From: Atopobium sp034113385
GTDB lineage: Bacteria; Actinomycetota; Coriobacteriia; Coriobacteriales; Atopobiaceae
Assembly: GCF_034113385.1 (NCBI RefSeq)
Contig: NZ_JAXEXL010000013.1
Coordinates: 1 to 64,000, forward strand
Direction of reading: 5' to 3'
DNA: 64,000 nt
This document shows, piece after piece, positions 34,636 to 44,303 of the stretch; position 1 is the stretch's first letter, and each line of letters opens with the position of its first letter. The position numbers and the translations under genes are program-made. Below the pieces are notes generated by a model, which did no database searches, was not told the DNA's origin, and saw nothing but the letters and a program-made list of their open reading frames with translations.

Positions 34636-37452
34636 TTACTCTTCATCATCCAAATCTGGGGTAATCTGCTCATCATCACCAATATCAATTGGTGCTTCTT
34701 CGCTTGTGTTTTTCTCGCCAGCAGCAAGAAGATCAAGTGCTGTTTGGTTCTCATCTACCTTTTTAGCAGTAGCTTTTTGGGCAATCATGCGAGCGACCGC
34801 AGTAACACGATCAGACTCAGAGACATTCATGACCTTTACACCCTGCGTGGAGCGTCCAAGCTTGCTAATGTCACCAACCTTTACCCGAATAAGAATGCCT
34901 TCCTCAGACACAATTACCAGCTCATGTTGAGGACCAACAACCTTCATGCCTGCTAATTCACCCTTGCGAGCAGTCATTTGGATGGTAAAGACGCCTTGAC
35001 CACCACGGTTATGAACGGGATACTCAGAAATAGGAGTACGTTTGCCATAGCCCTTCTCGGTAATAACAAACAAGTCACCTTGACCGTTAGAAATCTCCAT
35101 GCCCAATACCTTGGCAGTGCCCTTTAAGGTAATGCCACGAACACCAGAAGTATCACGACCCATGGCGCGAGTTTGGTCCTCTTCAAAGACAATTGCCTTG
35201 CCATCCGTCGAAACCAAAATTACTTTGCACCCTGGTTTAACTCGACGCACGTCAATGAGCTCGTCGCCATTCTTGAGGTTAATGGCAATAATGCCATCGT
35301 GGCGAGTGCGGTCATATGCACTCATGGCCGTTTTCTTGATCATGCCATTACTTGTAGCAAACATGAGATATTCATCGGCTGGGAAGTCACGTGTGGTGAT
35401 AACAGCCTTGAGGTGCTCACCTTCTGCTAAGGGCAGCATATTAACAATTGCAGAACCACGCGCCGTACGTGAACCAATAGGTAGCTCGTGAACCTTCACA
35501 CGATACACCTTACCAAGGTTGGTAAAAAACAGCACGTAATCATGCGTAGATGCCACAAAGAGGTGCTCTACAAAGTCATCTTCCTTGAGCGATAAACCAG
35601 CAACTCCCTTACCTCCACGTTTTTGTGAACGATAGGTAGCAACAGGTAGGCGCTTTACATAGCCAGTACGAGTTACCGTAACAACCATGTCTTCTTCTGC
35701 GATAAGGTCCTCAACGTCAAGGTCAACGGCTTCTTGCGTGGAAATCTTGGTACGACGATCATCACCATACTTAGCAACAATCTCACCCAGCTCGTCCTTA
35801 ATAACTCCCAGAATCTTCTCTTCATGGGCGAGAAGATCCTCGTAGTATGCAATTTGCTTATGAAGCTCCTCAATTTGAATAGCAAGTTCGTCCCGAGCCA
35901 AACCCGTGAGGCGACGCAAACGCATCTGAAGGATTGCCTCGCCTTGAATGTCATCAATACCAAAACGCTCATTCATACGCGCCTTGGCCTCAGCATCATC
36001 ATGTGAAGAGCGAATGATATGGACAATCTCGTCGATATTATCGACAGCAATAAGAAGGCCTTCGAGGATGTGAACACGTTTGCGAGCTTTATCCAAACGA
36101 TAGGTTGTACGGCGAGTTACTACATCAATTTGATGCTTGATGTAGTAATGCAGCATTTCACGCAAAGAAAGCGTGCGAGGAACGCCATCTACCAGGGCAA
36201 TATCTATGACACCAAAGTTTGCCTGCAGCTGAGTGCGCTTATACAGGTTGTTAAGAACAACCTGCGGAACGGCGCCCTGCTTTAGATCAAGTACGATGCG
36301 CATGCCCTTACGATTTGACTCATCACGCAGATCACTAATGCCTTCGATTTTTTTCTCGTTAACCGCTTGAGCGATTTTCTCTTGAAGAAGGCCTTTGTTT
36401 ACCTGATAAGGAATCTCTGTAATGACTAAACGCTGACGCGAGCTCTTACCAATGTTTTCTACGTGAACCTTGGAGCGAATGGTAATAGAACCACGGCCAG
36501 TCTCATACGCCTCACGAATACCCTCGGTACCCATGATGATGCCGCCTGTTGGGAAGTCGGGACCAGGAAGCACCGTCATAAGCTCATCGAGCGTTGCATC
36601 AGGATTATCAATCATCATGTTGATAGCCGCAGCTACCTCACGCAGATTATGGGGAGGCACGTTTGTGGCCATACCAACTGCAATACCCGAAGAACCATTT
36701 ACTAAAAGATTAGGGAAACGAGCAGGCAAAACCGCAGGCTCTGATAAAGACTCATCGTAGTTTGGTTGCGAATCCACGGTATTCTCGTTAAGGCCAGCGA
36801 GAAGTTCCATAGCGCCGCGCGTCAGACGAGACTCTGTATAACGCATCGCTGCTGCAGGGTCACCGTCAATAGAACCAAAGTTACCATGGCCGTCTACCAG
36901 AGGGAAACGCATGGAAAAGTCTTGCGCCATACGCACCATAGACTCATAAATTGCAGAATCGCCGTGAGGATGGTACTTACCCATTACTTCACCAACGGTC
37001 CATGCGGACTTCTTATGAGGCTTGTTAGGCGTAATGCCTGCCTCATTCATTGCATACAAAATACGGCGATGAACTGGCTTAAGTCCGTCACGAACATCAG
37101 GTAGTGCACGAGCAACAATAACGGACATGGAATACTCAAGGAACGATTGCTTCATTTCCTCGCCCATATCAGTTGGCTTAATAGCACCACCATGAATATC
37201 TTCTAAAGAAATACGAGTCCCTGCTTCATCAGAAATAGTACGAGAAAGACCAGCACCGCCACCAATGCCACCTTGCTCAGCAAGGGCATCAGCATCTATG
37301 AGGTCTTCATCAGACTCATTCAACTCATCAAGCTCGTCCGTAGTGGTTTCGTATTCGTCTTCTTCCTCATCAACAAAGTCGTTTTCTAACTCGTTGTCCA
37401 TATCGACATCGTTGTCGAGGAAATCGTCGTGATTGTTTGTATCGTCTGCCAC
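34636..37452 (-). CDS. gyrA: DNA gyrase subunit A with acidic N-terminal extension
   Basis: Breakage-reunion subunit that introduces negative supercoils. The conserved core begins with IKPTDMGEEMKQSFLEYSMSV at residue 91, so it carries about 80 more N-terminal residues than E. coli GyrA, mostly Asp/Glu. The active Tyr lies in AAAMRYTESRL. The quinolone region reads HPHGDSAIYESM, with Ser and acidic residues at the E. coli 83 and 87 positions, i.e. no classic resistance change. The QKRGGKG GyrA box is present. GTG start 37452 with AAAGG six bases upstream. It lies 22 bp after gyrB. Confidence 0.95.
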   Translation of the reverse strand: MADDTNNHDDFLDNDVDMDNELENDFVDEEEDEYETTTDELDELNESDEDLIDADALAEQGGIGGGAGLSRTISDEAGTRISLEDIHGGAIKPTDMGEEMKQSFLEYSMSVIVARALPDVRDGLKPVHRRILYAMNEAGITPNKPHKKSAWTVGEVMGKYHPHGDSAIYESMVRMAQDFSMRFPLVDGHGNFGSIDGDPAAAMRYTESRLTRGAMELLAGLNENTVDSQPNYDESLSEPAVLPARFPNLLVNGSSGIAVGMATNVPPHNLREVAAAINMMIDNPDATLDELMTVLPGPDFPTGGIIMGTEGIREAYETGRGSITIRSKVHVENIGKSSRQRLVITEIPYQVNKGLLQEKIAQAVNEKKIEGISDLRDESNRKGMRIVLDLKQGAVPQVVLNNLYKRTQLQANFGVIDIALVDGVPRTLSLREMLHYYIKHQIDVVTRRTTYRLDKARKRVHILEGLLIAVDNIDEIVHIIRSSHDDAEAKARMNERFGIDDIQGEAILQMRLRRLTGLARDELAIQIEELHKQIAYYEDLLAHEEKILGVIKDELGEIVAKYGDDRRTKISTQEAVDLDVEDLIAEEDMVVTVTRTGYVKRLPVATYRSQKRGGKGVAGLSLKEDDFVEHLFVASTHDYVLFFTNLGKVYRVKVHELPIGSRTARGSAIVNMLPLAEGEHLKAVITTRDFPADEYLMFATSNGMIKKTAMSAYDRTRHDGIIAINLKNGDELIDVRRVKPGCKVILVSTDGKAIVFEEDQTRAMGRDTSGVRGITLKGTAKVLGMEISNGQGDLFVITEKGYGKRTPISEYPVHNRGGQGVFTIQMTARKGELAGMKVVGPQHELVIVSEEGILIRVKVGDISKLGRSTQGVKVMNVSESDRVTAVARMIAQKATAKKVDENQTALDLLAAGEKNTSEEAPIDIGDDEQITPDLDDEE

Positions 37453-37473
37453 GATATACCTTTCTTAGATGTC

Positions 37474-39426
37474 TTAAATATCTAGGAAGCGCACGTCACG
37501 TGCGTGAGTTTGAATAAAGTCCTTGCGCTTCTCTACCTGTGTACCCATCAAGTCAGAAACCGCACGATCTGCCGCCATAGCATCATCAATAGTTACACGC
37601 AAAAGGATACGATTTTTAGGCTCCATAGTGGTACTCCATAGCTGCTCAGGGTCCATCTCACCCAAACCCTTATAGCGCTGAACCGTATATTTAGAAGAAT
37701 CTTCAAACTGACGAGCCTCAAGAGCAAGCTCTTCATCTGTATAAATATACTTTCCGTTCTTGCGACCCTTAGGTTTGATTTGATAAAGAGGTGGCTGTGC
37801 AACATAAACATAGCCAGCATCAATCATGGGTTTCATATAGCGATAAAAGAAGGTAAGCAGCAAGATGCGGATATGTGCACCATCAACATCAGCATCGGTC
37901 ATGATAACAATCTTATGATACCGCGCTTTTTCTATATTAAACTCTTTTCCTACCCCCGTACCAATTGCGGTGATAAGGGATTTGATAGTGTCAGAATCAA
38001 GTGCGCGATGCTCTTGAACACGCTCAACATTAAGGATTTTTCCGCGTAGAGGTAATACTGCCTGAATGGAACGATCACGTGCCATCTTGGCAGAACCACC
38101 TGCGGAGTCACCCTCGACGATAAACAATTCTGTCATAGCTGCATCTTTAACTGAACAGTCTGCCAATTTACCCGGCATAGAGGAACCTAATAACGGAGTT
38201 TTTCGCGTTGCCTGACGAGCTTTTTGCGCTGCTAAGCGACCCTTTGCTGCTTGAGCAGCTTTCTTACAAATTTCCTTTGCTTGGTTAGGATGCTCTTCTA
38301 GGTAATCTGCTAAACCATTTGCTACTACACGGTTGGTAAGGGTTCGCATATAAGAGCTACCCAACTTAGCTTTGGTTTGTCCTTCAAATTGAGGATCGGG
38401 CAGTTTAACGGAAATGACTGCTGTCATACCCTCACGAATGTCATCGCCTTGAAGCTCAGGATCTTTTGCCTTAAGAATACTGTTTTTCTTGGCGTAATCA
38501 TTAATAACCTTAGTAAGGGCATTGCGGAAACCAGTAAGGTGCATACCGCCTTCCTCGGTAAAAATATCATTTGCAAAGGAGAGCGTACGCTCTGAAAAGC
38601 CCTTATTCCACTGTAAGGCAACCTCTACCTCACCCATTTGCGACGCAGGAGCACTAGAATCAGATTTACCTTCAATAAAAATGGGCTTAGAGAGGCCTGG
38701 TAGAATTTCTTTACCTTCATTGAGGAACTTAACAAAGTCTACAATGCCGCCAGCATAGCAATACTCAACCGTACGAGGTGTAAGCTCACGCTCATCTGTA
38801 AGCGTAATCTTAAGATTGCGATTAAGAAACGCTGTTTCTTGTAAACGATCGTTGAGCGTATCAAAGTTATATGTGGTTGTCTCAAAGATTTCTTCATCAG
38901 GCCAGAATGTAATAGTTGTACCAGTAACTTTAGTCTTGCCGACTTTAGTCATCTTCTTAGTGGTTTTGCCACGTGCAAACTCCATTTCGTAGATAAAACC
39001 GTCTCGTTTTACCTGCGCAATAAGACGTTTAGAAAGAGCATTTACAACAGAAACACCTACACCGTGAAGACCGCCGGATACCTTATAGGCAGTATTATCA
39101 AACTTACCACCTGCATGCAGAATAGTAAGAACAACCTCAAGCGTAGGGATTCTTTTTTTAGGATGCATGGCTACCGGAATACCACGACCATTATCTTCTA
39201 CCGTAATAGAATTATCAGGATGTACGGTAACCTTAATCTTTTTACAGAAGCCTGCCATGGCCTCATCTACTGAGTTATCAACAATTTCCCATACTAGGTG
39301 ATGGAGTCCCGATGCAGACGTGGTACCAATATACATACCAGGACGCTTACGAACTGCCTCAAGGCCTTCGAGAATTTGAATCTCTCCAGCGTCGTAGGAG
39401 TTCTCCTTCTTCGTTTGAGCTGCCAC
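37474..39426 (-). CDS. gyrB: DNA gyrase subunit B
   Basis: ATPase subunit. The GHKL ATP site (DNSVDEAMAGF, ENGRGIPV-type DNGRGIPV, GGLHGVGVSVVNALS) is followed by a transducer and the TOPRIM domain (VEGDSAGGSAK, MTDADVDGAHIRILLLTFFYR). 650 residues is normal for actinobacterial GyrB. GTG start with AAGGGAC upstream. It precedes gyrA directly. Confidence 0.96.
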   Translation of the reverse strand: MAAQTKKENSYDAGEIQILEGLEAVRKRPGMYIGTTSASGLHHLVWEIVDNSVDEAMAGFCKKIKVTVHPDNSITVEDNGRGIPVAMHPKKRIPTLEVVLTILHAGGKFDNTAYKVSGGLHGVGVSVVNALSKRLIAQVKRDGFIYEMEFARGKTTKKMTKVGKTKVTGTTITFWPDEEIFETTTYNFDTLNDRLQETAFLNRNLKITLTDERELTPRTVEYCYAGGIVDFVKFLNEGKEILPGLSKPIFIEGKSDSSAPASQMGEVEVALQWNKGFSERTLSFANDIFTEEGGMHLTGFRNALTKVINDYAKKNSILKAKDPELQGDDIREGMTAVISVKLPDPQFEGQTKAKLGSSYMRTLTNRVVANGLADYLEEHPNQAKEICKKAAQAAKGRLAAQKARQATRKTPLLGSSMPGKLADCSVKDAAMTELFIVEGDSAGGSAKMARDRSIQAVLPLRGKILNVERVQEHRALDSDTIKSLITAIGTGVGKEFNIEKARYHKIVIMTDADVDGAHIRILLLTFFYRYMKPMIDAGYVYVAQPPLYQIKPKGRKNGKYIYTDEELALEARQFEDSSKYTVQRYKGLGEMDPEQLWSTTMEPKNRILLRVTIDDAMAADRAVSDLMGTQVEKRKDFIQTHARDVRFLDI

Positions 39427-39625
39427 TGCCCGTCCCTTCTACAAAGACAAACTAAGTCTGATTGCTTAGATACTAAGTTGTATATAAGTAAACAAACACC
39501 TATCCAACTGATTGTTAATTTTACTATTTTTGTATGTATCTGCCTATACCTGTGTAAAAAAGCTTATTTTGAACACTTAAAAATGGCTCTGTGGCGCACG
39601 CAGACGTGTTTTAACGGTAGTTTAC

Positions 39626-40183
39626 CTAACCTAATGAATCCTTACTCATTTGCCGTCTCATTGAAGAAATTATCGCGTCATAGACCTTTGTTTTTAGTGG
39701 TTCTGAAAGATGTTTTGTTAACTCATTTGCTTTATTTTTTTGTTCTTGCGTTACTTCTTGTAAGGGACCCTCAGGCGATAGTTGCTTTTTTTCACTATCG
39801 TCTGCTTTGTGGCGTTTCGGATACCTTGATAACTTAAATTGAATATCCGAAACTTCAAATCCAAAATGAGCTAAGCGGACTAAATAAATCTCTTTGTTAG
39901 TAGTAAAGTCCTGTAAAATACCAGGATTATCTATATAAACATACAGTATTGGCAAACGATTTTGAGCAGCCATATCTTTTAAAAATATGCCGCAGGTATG
40001 TGTTTGTTCAAATTTGCCGTTTGCTCCAAACCAAGCACGATATGCCTTTTGGGTATCAGACAACCCAACAGATAAATCTGTAGTAAGTAAGCCCACCATA
40101 AGCTCACCAGTAGTGACAATGTGATTCTGATCAGGATTTGTTATATCTGGATGTATTTTTGTATCACGACGTTTATACACCAT
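39626..40183 (-). CDS. DUF721 (DciA-type) protein
   Basis: 185 residues with a DUF721 core: WFGANGKFEQTHTCGIFLKD, LPILYVYIDNPGILQDFTTNKEIYLVRL and FEVSDIQFKLSRYP. DciA is the ancestral loader or operator of DnaB in bacteria without DnaC/DnaI, and no dnaC-like gene is seen here. It overlaps the recF stop by 11 bp and is followed by gyrB, the standard actinobacterial order. The charged C-terminal tail is low complexity. Confidence 0.85.
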   Translation of the reverse strand: MVYKRRDTKIHPDITNPDQNHIVTTGELMVGLLTTDLSVGLSDTQKAYRAWFGANGKFEQTHTCGIFLKDMAAQNRLPILYVYIDNPGILQDFTTNKEIYLVRLAHFGFEVSDIQFKLSRYPKRHKADDSEKKQLSPEGPLQEVTQEQKNKANELTKHLSEPLKTKVYDAIISSMRRQMSKDSLG

Positions 40184-41261
40184 AGGTAATCACCTGTGCT
40201 TGCTTTAATAAATCTGCCGAGAAGTACGACGTGTTTGTTGTAGTAATGACAGTTTGAATCCCTTGGGAAATAAATGACAACATAGCCTTGCGGCGGTTCT
40301 CATCTAACTCGCTCATAACGTCATCTAACAGCAGTAAGGGTTTCTCGCCAAGTAACTGCTGAGCAAGCTGCACCTCAGCCATTTTCCACGCGAGGATAAT
40401 AGAGCGCTGTTGCCCTTGTGAACCATAGGTTCGAGCATCTATTCCATTAATACTAAAGAGAAGGTCATCTCTATGAGGGCCTAGCTGAGTTTGTTGGCGG
40501 CGAATATCATCCTCACGAGTCTGCTGGAGCGTATCATAAAATAGTTGTTGTACTTCTTCTCGGGATAGATGAGTAATATTGTTAGAGAGCGTACTTTGAT
40601 AGGTACAATCCAACACTTCCCCACCAGAAATAGTTGCATAGGCTTCTTGAATATAAGGCACTAGTTGTTTAAACAAACTCACTCGATGTGTAAGGAGCGT
40701 TGCGCCACCTAAAGCAATAGACTCATCCCATGCAGTAAGTAACTGAGTATCTACAAAAACATCCTTAAGTAATGCATTACGCTGCTCAATTGTACGAAGA
40801 TAGGTACGCAAAATTGTGTCATAACCCCTATGTGCTTGCGATCCAAAACTATCTAAAGCAGCGCGCCTATTACTTGCAGAGCCCTTAATAATGCTTAAAT
40901 CATCAGGACAAAACAAAACTGACATGAGGGTGCCAAGAAGATCTTGAGCACGACAGGGTTTACCATTGCGTTTAAAGGTTTTTTTTGCCGCGGTAACCGT
41001 ACACTCAACATCAACAACACGACCGTCTCCTTTAAGCTGAACTGCTGCACGGCCCTGGTCTTTTCCATGAAGAAGTAACTCAGACGCACGGGCATGCCTA
41101 AAAGAAGACCCCGTTGTAAGAAGTTGTAAGGCCTCTATTGTATTGGTCTTACCCGTAGCATTTTGACCAATAAGAATAGTGGTGCCTTCACCCAGGATAA
41201 CAGTTCTATCCTGGGCATTTCTAAAATTGATAAGTGAAAGTTCGTGAGCTACTAGCGACAC
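40173..41261 (-). CDS. recF: DNA replication and repair protein RecF
   Basis: ABC-type ATPase that helps load RecA at gaps. It has Walker A IGQNATGKTNTIEAL, signature YGSQGQQRSIILAWKMAE and Walker B LLLLDDVMSELDENRR. GTG start at 41261 with AAGGA about nine bases upstream. It lies between dnaN and dciA. Confidence 0.95.
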   Translation of the reverse strand: MSLVAHELSLINFRNAQDRTVILGEGTTILIGQNATGKTNTIEALQLLTTGSSFRHARASELLLHGKDQGRAAVQLKGDGRVVDVECTVTAAKKTFKRNGKPCRAQDLLGTLMSVLFCPDDLSIIKGSASNRRAALDSFGSQAHRGYDTILRTYLRTIEQRNALLKDVFVDTQLLTAWDESIALGGATLLTHRVSLFKQLVPYIQEAYATISGGEVLDCTYQSTLSNNITHLSREEVQQLFYDTLQQTREDDIRRQQTQLGPHRDDLLFSINGIDARTYGSQGQQRSIILAWKMAEVQLAQQLLGEKPLLLLDDVMSELDENRRKAMLSFISQGIQTVITTTNTSYFSADLLKQAQVITYGV

Positions 41262-41265
41262 AAAA

Positions 41266-42369
41266 CTACATCCTTACCGGCATAAGCAAATACAAGTAGT
41301 TAATCTTGCCCCAGGTCTTAAAAACAGCAGGTCTCATTGCGTCTTGTAATTCAAGCGTAAGCTGAGCATCAGAGCCTGCAGCAGAAACACAATCTTCTAC
41401 ATAACGATAATTAAGAGCAATTGATAAAGAACTACCCTCTGCTTCTACTGGTAGCGTTTCAGATGCCTCGCCCATATCGGGAGAAGTAGTAGAAAGCTTA
41501 ATGCTTGCATCATCCGTATTTACATCCATACAAACCTTAGGATTATTAGCAGAAATAGTGCTCACACGACGAAGCGCACCAGAAAGCTCAGATGACATAA
41601 GCTTTACACTTGTCTGATTTGAAGCAGGTAATAATTGCTTATAGTTAGGGAAGTTGCCTTCAATACGACGGGATACATAGGTGGTATCTCCAAATACAAA
41701 AACAACCTGGCTGTCCGTACTACCAATTAAGATAATCTCACTCTCTGATGGAATCGTAAGGACATCATGAAAAACAGTACCAGGAATAATCATTTCAAAA
41801 CCGTCATTAAGCGCTGAGGTTTCTACGTTCGTATCACACACGGCCAAACGGAAAGAGTCGGTAGCAACTAAACGAATAACATTATTCTCAACCGTCATAA
41901 GGACGCCAGACAACACAGGACGAGAAGTATCTTTTGAAGTTACACGATAAACCTTATCTACCATAGTAGAGAGTAAGGTAGCAGGAAGCTCTACAGATCG
42001 TTCTAATACAAACTCAGGAAACTCTGGGAAGTCTACAGGATTAAGAACAATTAAGTTAAAGGTAGAAGAACCACAGGTAATCACACAAGATGAACTTGTT
42101 GCATTAAAATGTACCGAACCACCATCAAGATTTTTTACAATATTAAGTAGTGTTTTGCCAGATAAAACGGTCTGTCCAGGGGCATCTATCTGAGCAGGAA
42201 TCTTACAGCGGATGGAAATAGCAAGGTCAGTAGACTGTAGCTCTAACATACCATCTACAGCATTGATATGAATTCCAGTAAGAATAGGTAGAGTAGCATT
42301 AGAGCTCATACCCTTACTTACAATAGAAAGTGCCTTTGCCAAAGAAGACTGACTTACCGAGAAAATCAT
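41266..42369 (-). CDS. dnaN: DNA polymerase III beta subunit (sliding clamp)
   Basis: Ring clamp that tethers polymerase III. Three repeated domains across 367 residues; the segment FPNYKQLLPASNQT and the C-terminal YLLMPVRM ending are typical. ATG with GGAGCGG six bases upstream. The recF start lies four bases past its stop. Confidence 0.96.
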   Translation of the reverse strand: MIFSVSQSSLAKALSIVSKGMSSNATLPILTGIHINAVDGMLELQSTDLAISIRCKIPAQIDAPGQTVLSGKTLLNIVKNLDGGSVHFNATSSSCVITCGSSTFNLIVLNPVDFPEFPEFVLERSVELPATLLSTMVDKVYRVTSKDTSRPVLSGVLMTVENNVIRLVATDSFRLAVCDTNVETSALNDGFEMIIPGTVFHDVLTIPSESEIILIGSTDSQVVFVFGDTTYVSRRIEGNFPNYKQLLPASNQTSVKLMSSELSGALRRVSTISANNPKVCMDVNTDDASIKLSTTSPDMGEASETLPVEAEGSSLSIALNYRYVEDCVSAAGSDAQLTLELQDAMRPAVFKTWGKINYLYLLMPVRM

Positions 42370-42616
42370 GAATCCGCTCCTTCTATTTTGTATATAGTAT
42401 AGATATATACATAAAGAACTTAGTAATAATAAGGCTTGTAGAAACGTTTAAATCTCAATCTTTTTGCTGGTAAATGCCTAAAAGATTGGGTAGTACCTAT
42501 CAAAAATCTTTCTACACTCCTTACGATTCTTACATTGTAGAAAACTCATCTTACAAAAACCAAACACTTACTAACACGGCTTTAAAACCTTTTAAGAGCT
42601 TTTAAACACCCTTATT
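42370..42616. other. dnaA-dnaN intergenic region with DnaA-box-like 9-mers
   Basis: AT-rich gap of 247 bp. Box-like sites related to TTTTCTACA lie at 42437-42445 (minus sense, TGTAGAAAC), 42508-42516 (CTTTCTACA) and 42536-42544 (minus sense, TGTAGAAAA). This may form part of a bipartite oriC or a DnaA-regulated dnaN promoter. Confidence 0.55.
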
Positions 42617-44218
42617 TTAGTCGTTTAGAATTATGTCTTTAAGCTGCATGACTCTATCGTATAAAACTCGCGATTCTTTAATGGCTTTTTCTGTCTCACT
42701 TACACTGTAATAAATAGTGGCATGCTTACGTCCGCCTACATGTTTTCCAATTTGTTCTAAGGTGTTATCTGTCATTTCACGCGCAAGATAACAGGCAATC
42801 TGCCGCGGTAACATAATTTCTTTTTTACGTGTTTGACCAACAATATCAGAATGAGATACATGATACGCATCTTCGACAACTTTTAAGATTTGATCAATAG
42901 TAACCACGCGTTGTGATGTACCAAACTTCTGAGTAGCGAGCTTAATAATGTCTTCTCGTTCAAGTGTTTTACCTGCACGTTCACACTTAGTTGCTTCTAA
43001 AAGGCAACTTTGACAGAAGCTTTCAATGACACGAATATTAGTGCCTGCACGGTCTGCCATAAGGTGGAGGTTTTCTTCTGAAATAGTTCCCTCAAAACCC
43101 ATGAGCTTCTCGCGCTCGGCATCTTCTTTGGCGCGCTTATAAAAGTTCTTAATAAGAGCTAATTTAAGGTCATAGTCTGGGGTTTGAATAGGACAGGCAA
43201 AGCCAGAATCCAAACGAGAAATAATACGTTCATCAAAGTCTTGATTACCCAAACCCAACTCTGCAGGTGATTTATCTGCAGCAAGCACTATTTGCTTACC
43301 GTGATCTACAAGGTAGTTAAACAAGTCAAAGAAGAAACCAACACTACCAGGCCCTTTAAGGAACTGGATGTCATCGATGATGAGAATATCAATGTCACGG
43401 TAGTTTCTACGAAACGCCTCTTTTACCTCTGCTGACGTATCGCTCATCGCGGTGACATATTCACTAATAAAATCATGACTTACGCGGTAGACACAAAGTT
43501 TATTAATTTTATTTTGTATGATGTAGTTTTGGATAGCTTTAAGAAGGTGTGTTTTTCCCAATCCACTTCGTCCGTAAATAAAAAGAGGATTGTAGTTTTT
43601 AACACCATCTGCCACTTGTTTAGCTGCCTGCAATGCCAGCATGTTCTCTTCACCTTCAACAAAGCGATCAAAGGTGAGTTTAGAATCATTTTCTGTTACT
43701 TCTGCAATCAACGGATTTGCTGCACGACGTTGTTCAATGCTCGGTATTTGTGAAACCACTTGGGGTACAGCTTGTTGAACTACACCTCCACTACCTGCAT
43801 GGTAGTGTGGTTGTAAAGAATCAGTTTGATTTTGGGTGGTCATACTTTGGGTAGCTTGTTGCGGTAATAAGCCATTATTAAAAGTATCTTGATGAGACAA
43901 CACTTGTAATTCTGTTTGAGAAATAACAGAAGAGGTTTTCATCTGAGGCTTTGCGTTCAGGTTGATTTCTACTGCAAATGCAATGGGCTCAAAGGCTACT
44001 TGCTCCAAGCATTTCTCGATAAGTGGAGTAAGTTTTTCAATTTGGAGTTTCATAAAACGCGATGGCGCGAGTACAGAAATAGAGTCACCTGTAAACGAGC
44101 AGGGTTCGCACTTTTCTAACATGGCTCGCTTAGATGCTCCAAGCTCTTCCATGTTTGTTGCTAAATCAAGTACATCACTCCACAGTGCCTGTGCATAGGA
44201 ATCTACTGTGTTTTCCAT
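42617..44218 (-). CDS. dnaA: Chromosomal replication initiator DnaA
   Basis: Binds oriC and melts it. The 533-residue protein has a DnaB-interaction N-domain, a Gln/Ser/His-rich linker (about residues 100-165), the AAA+ domain with Walker A YGRSGLGKTHLLKAI and Walker B ILIIDDIQFL, and domain IV with RQIACYLAREMTDNTLEQIGKHVGGRKHATIYYS, the DnaA-box reading helix-turn-helix. ATG with GGTGGGG upstream. Its promoter at 44256-44284 overlaps a DnaA-box-like site. Confidence 0.97.
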   Translation of the reverse strand: MENTVDSYAQALWSDVLDLATNMEELGASKRAMLEKCEPCSFTGDSISVLAPSRFMKLQIEKLTPLIEKCLEQVAFEPIAFAVEINLNAKPQMKTSSVISQTELQVLSHQDTFNNGLLPQQATQSMTTQNQTDSLQPHYHAGSGGVVQQAVPQVVSQIPSIEQRRAANPLIAEVTENDSKLTFDRFVEGEENMLALQAAKQVADGVKNYNPLFIYGRSGLGKTHLLKAIQNYIIQNKINKLCVYRVSHDFISEYVTAMSDTSAEVKEAFRRNYRDIDILIIDDIQFLKGPGSVGFFFDLFNYLVDHGKQIVLAADKSPAELGLGNQDFDERIISRLDSGFACPIQTPDYDLKLALIKNFYKRAKEDAEREKLMGFEGTISEENLHLMADRAGTNIRVIESFCQSCLLEATKCERAGKTLEREDIIKLATQKFGTSQRVVTIDQILKVVEDAYHVSHSDIVGQTRKKEIMLPRQIACYLAREMTDNTLEQIGKHVGGRKHATIYYSVSETEKAIKESRVLYDRVMQLKDIILND

Positions 44219-44243
44219 TACCCCACCAACCGTCGTTTAGGAT

Positions 44244-44287
44244 TGTAGAAAACTCATTATATGAGACTATGCGAATAATGTCGAAAA
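44244..44287 (-). promoter_or_regulatory. Likely dnaA promoter overlapping DnaA-box-like sites
   Basis: On the minus strand TCGACA (complement of 44279-44284) is 17 bp from TATAAT (complement of 44256-44261). The -35 lies in TTTTCGACA (44279-44287) and TTTTCTACA (44244-44252) lies just past the -10, so DnaA could repress its own gene. Confidence 0.6.
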
Positions 44288-44303
44288 CTCTTTATTGCGT
44301 TGT

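Noticed and set aside
37474..39426. Assignment of the type II topoisomerase B gene as parE
   Set aside because: Its place between dciA and gyrA, and the GyrA-box in the adjacent A subunit, fit gyrase.
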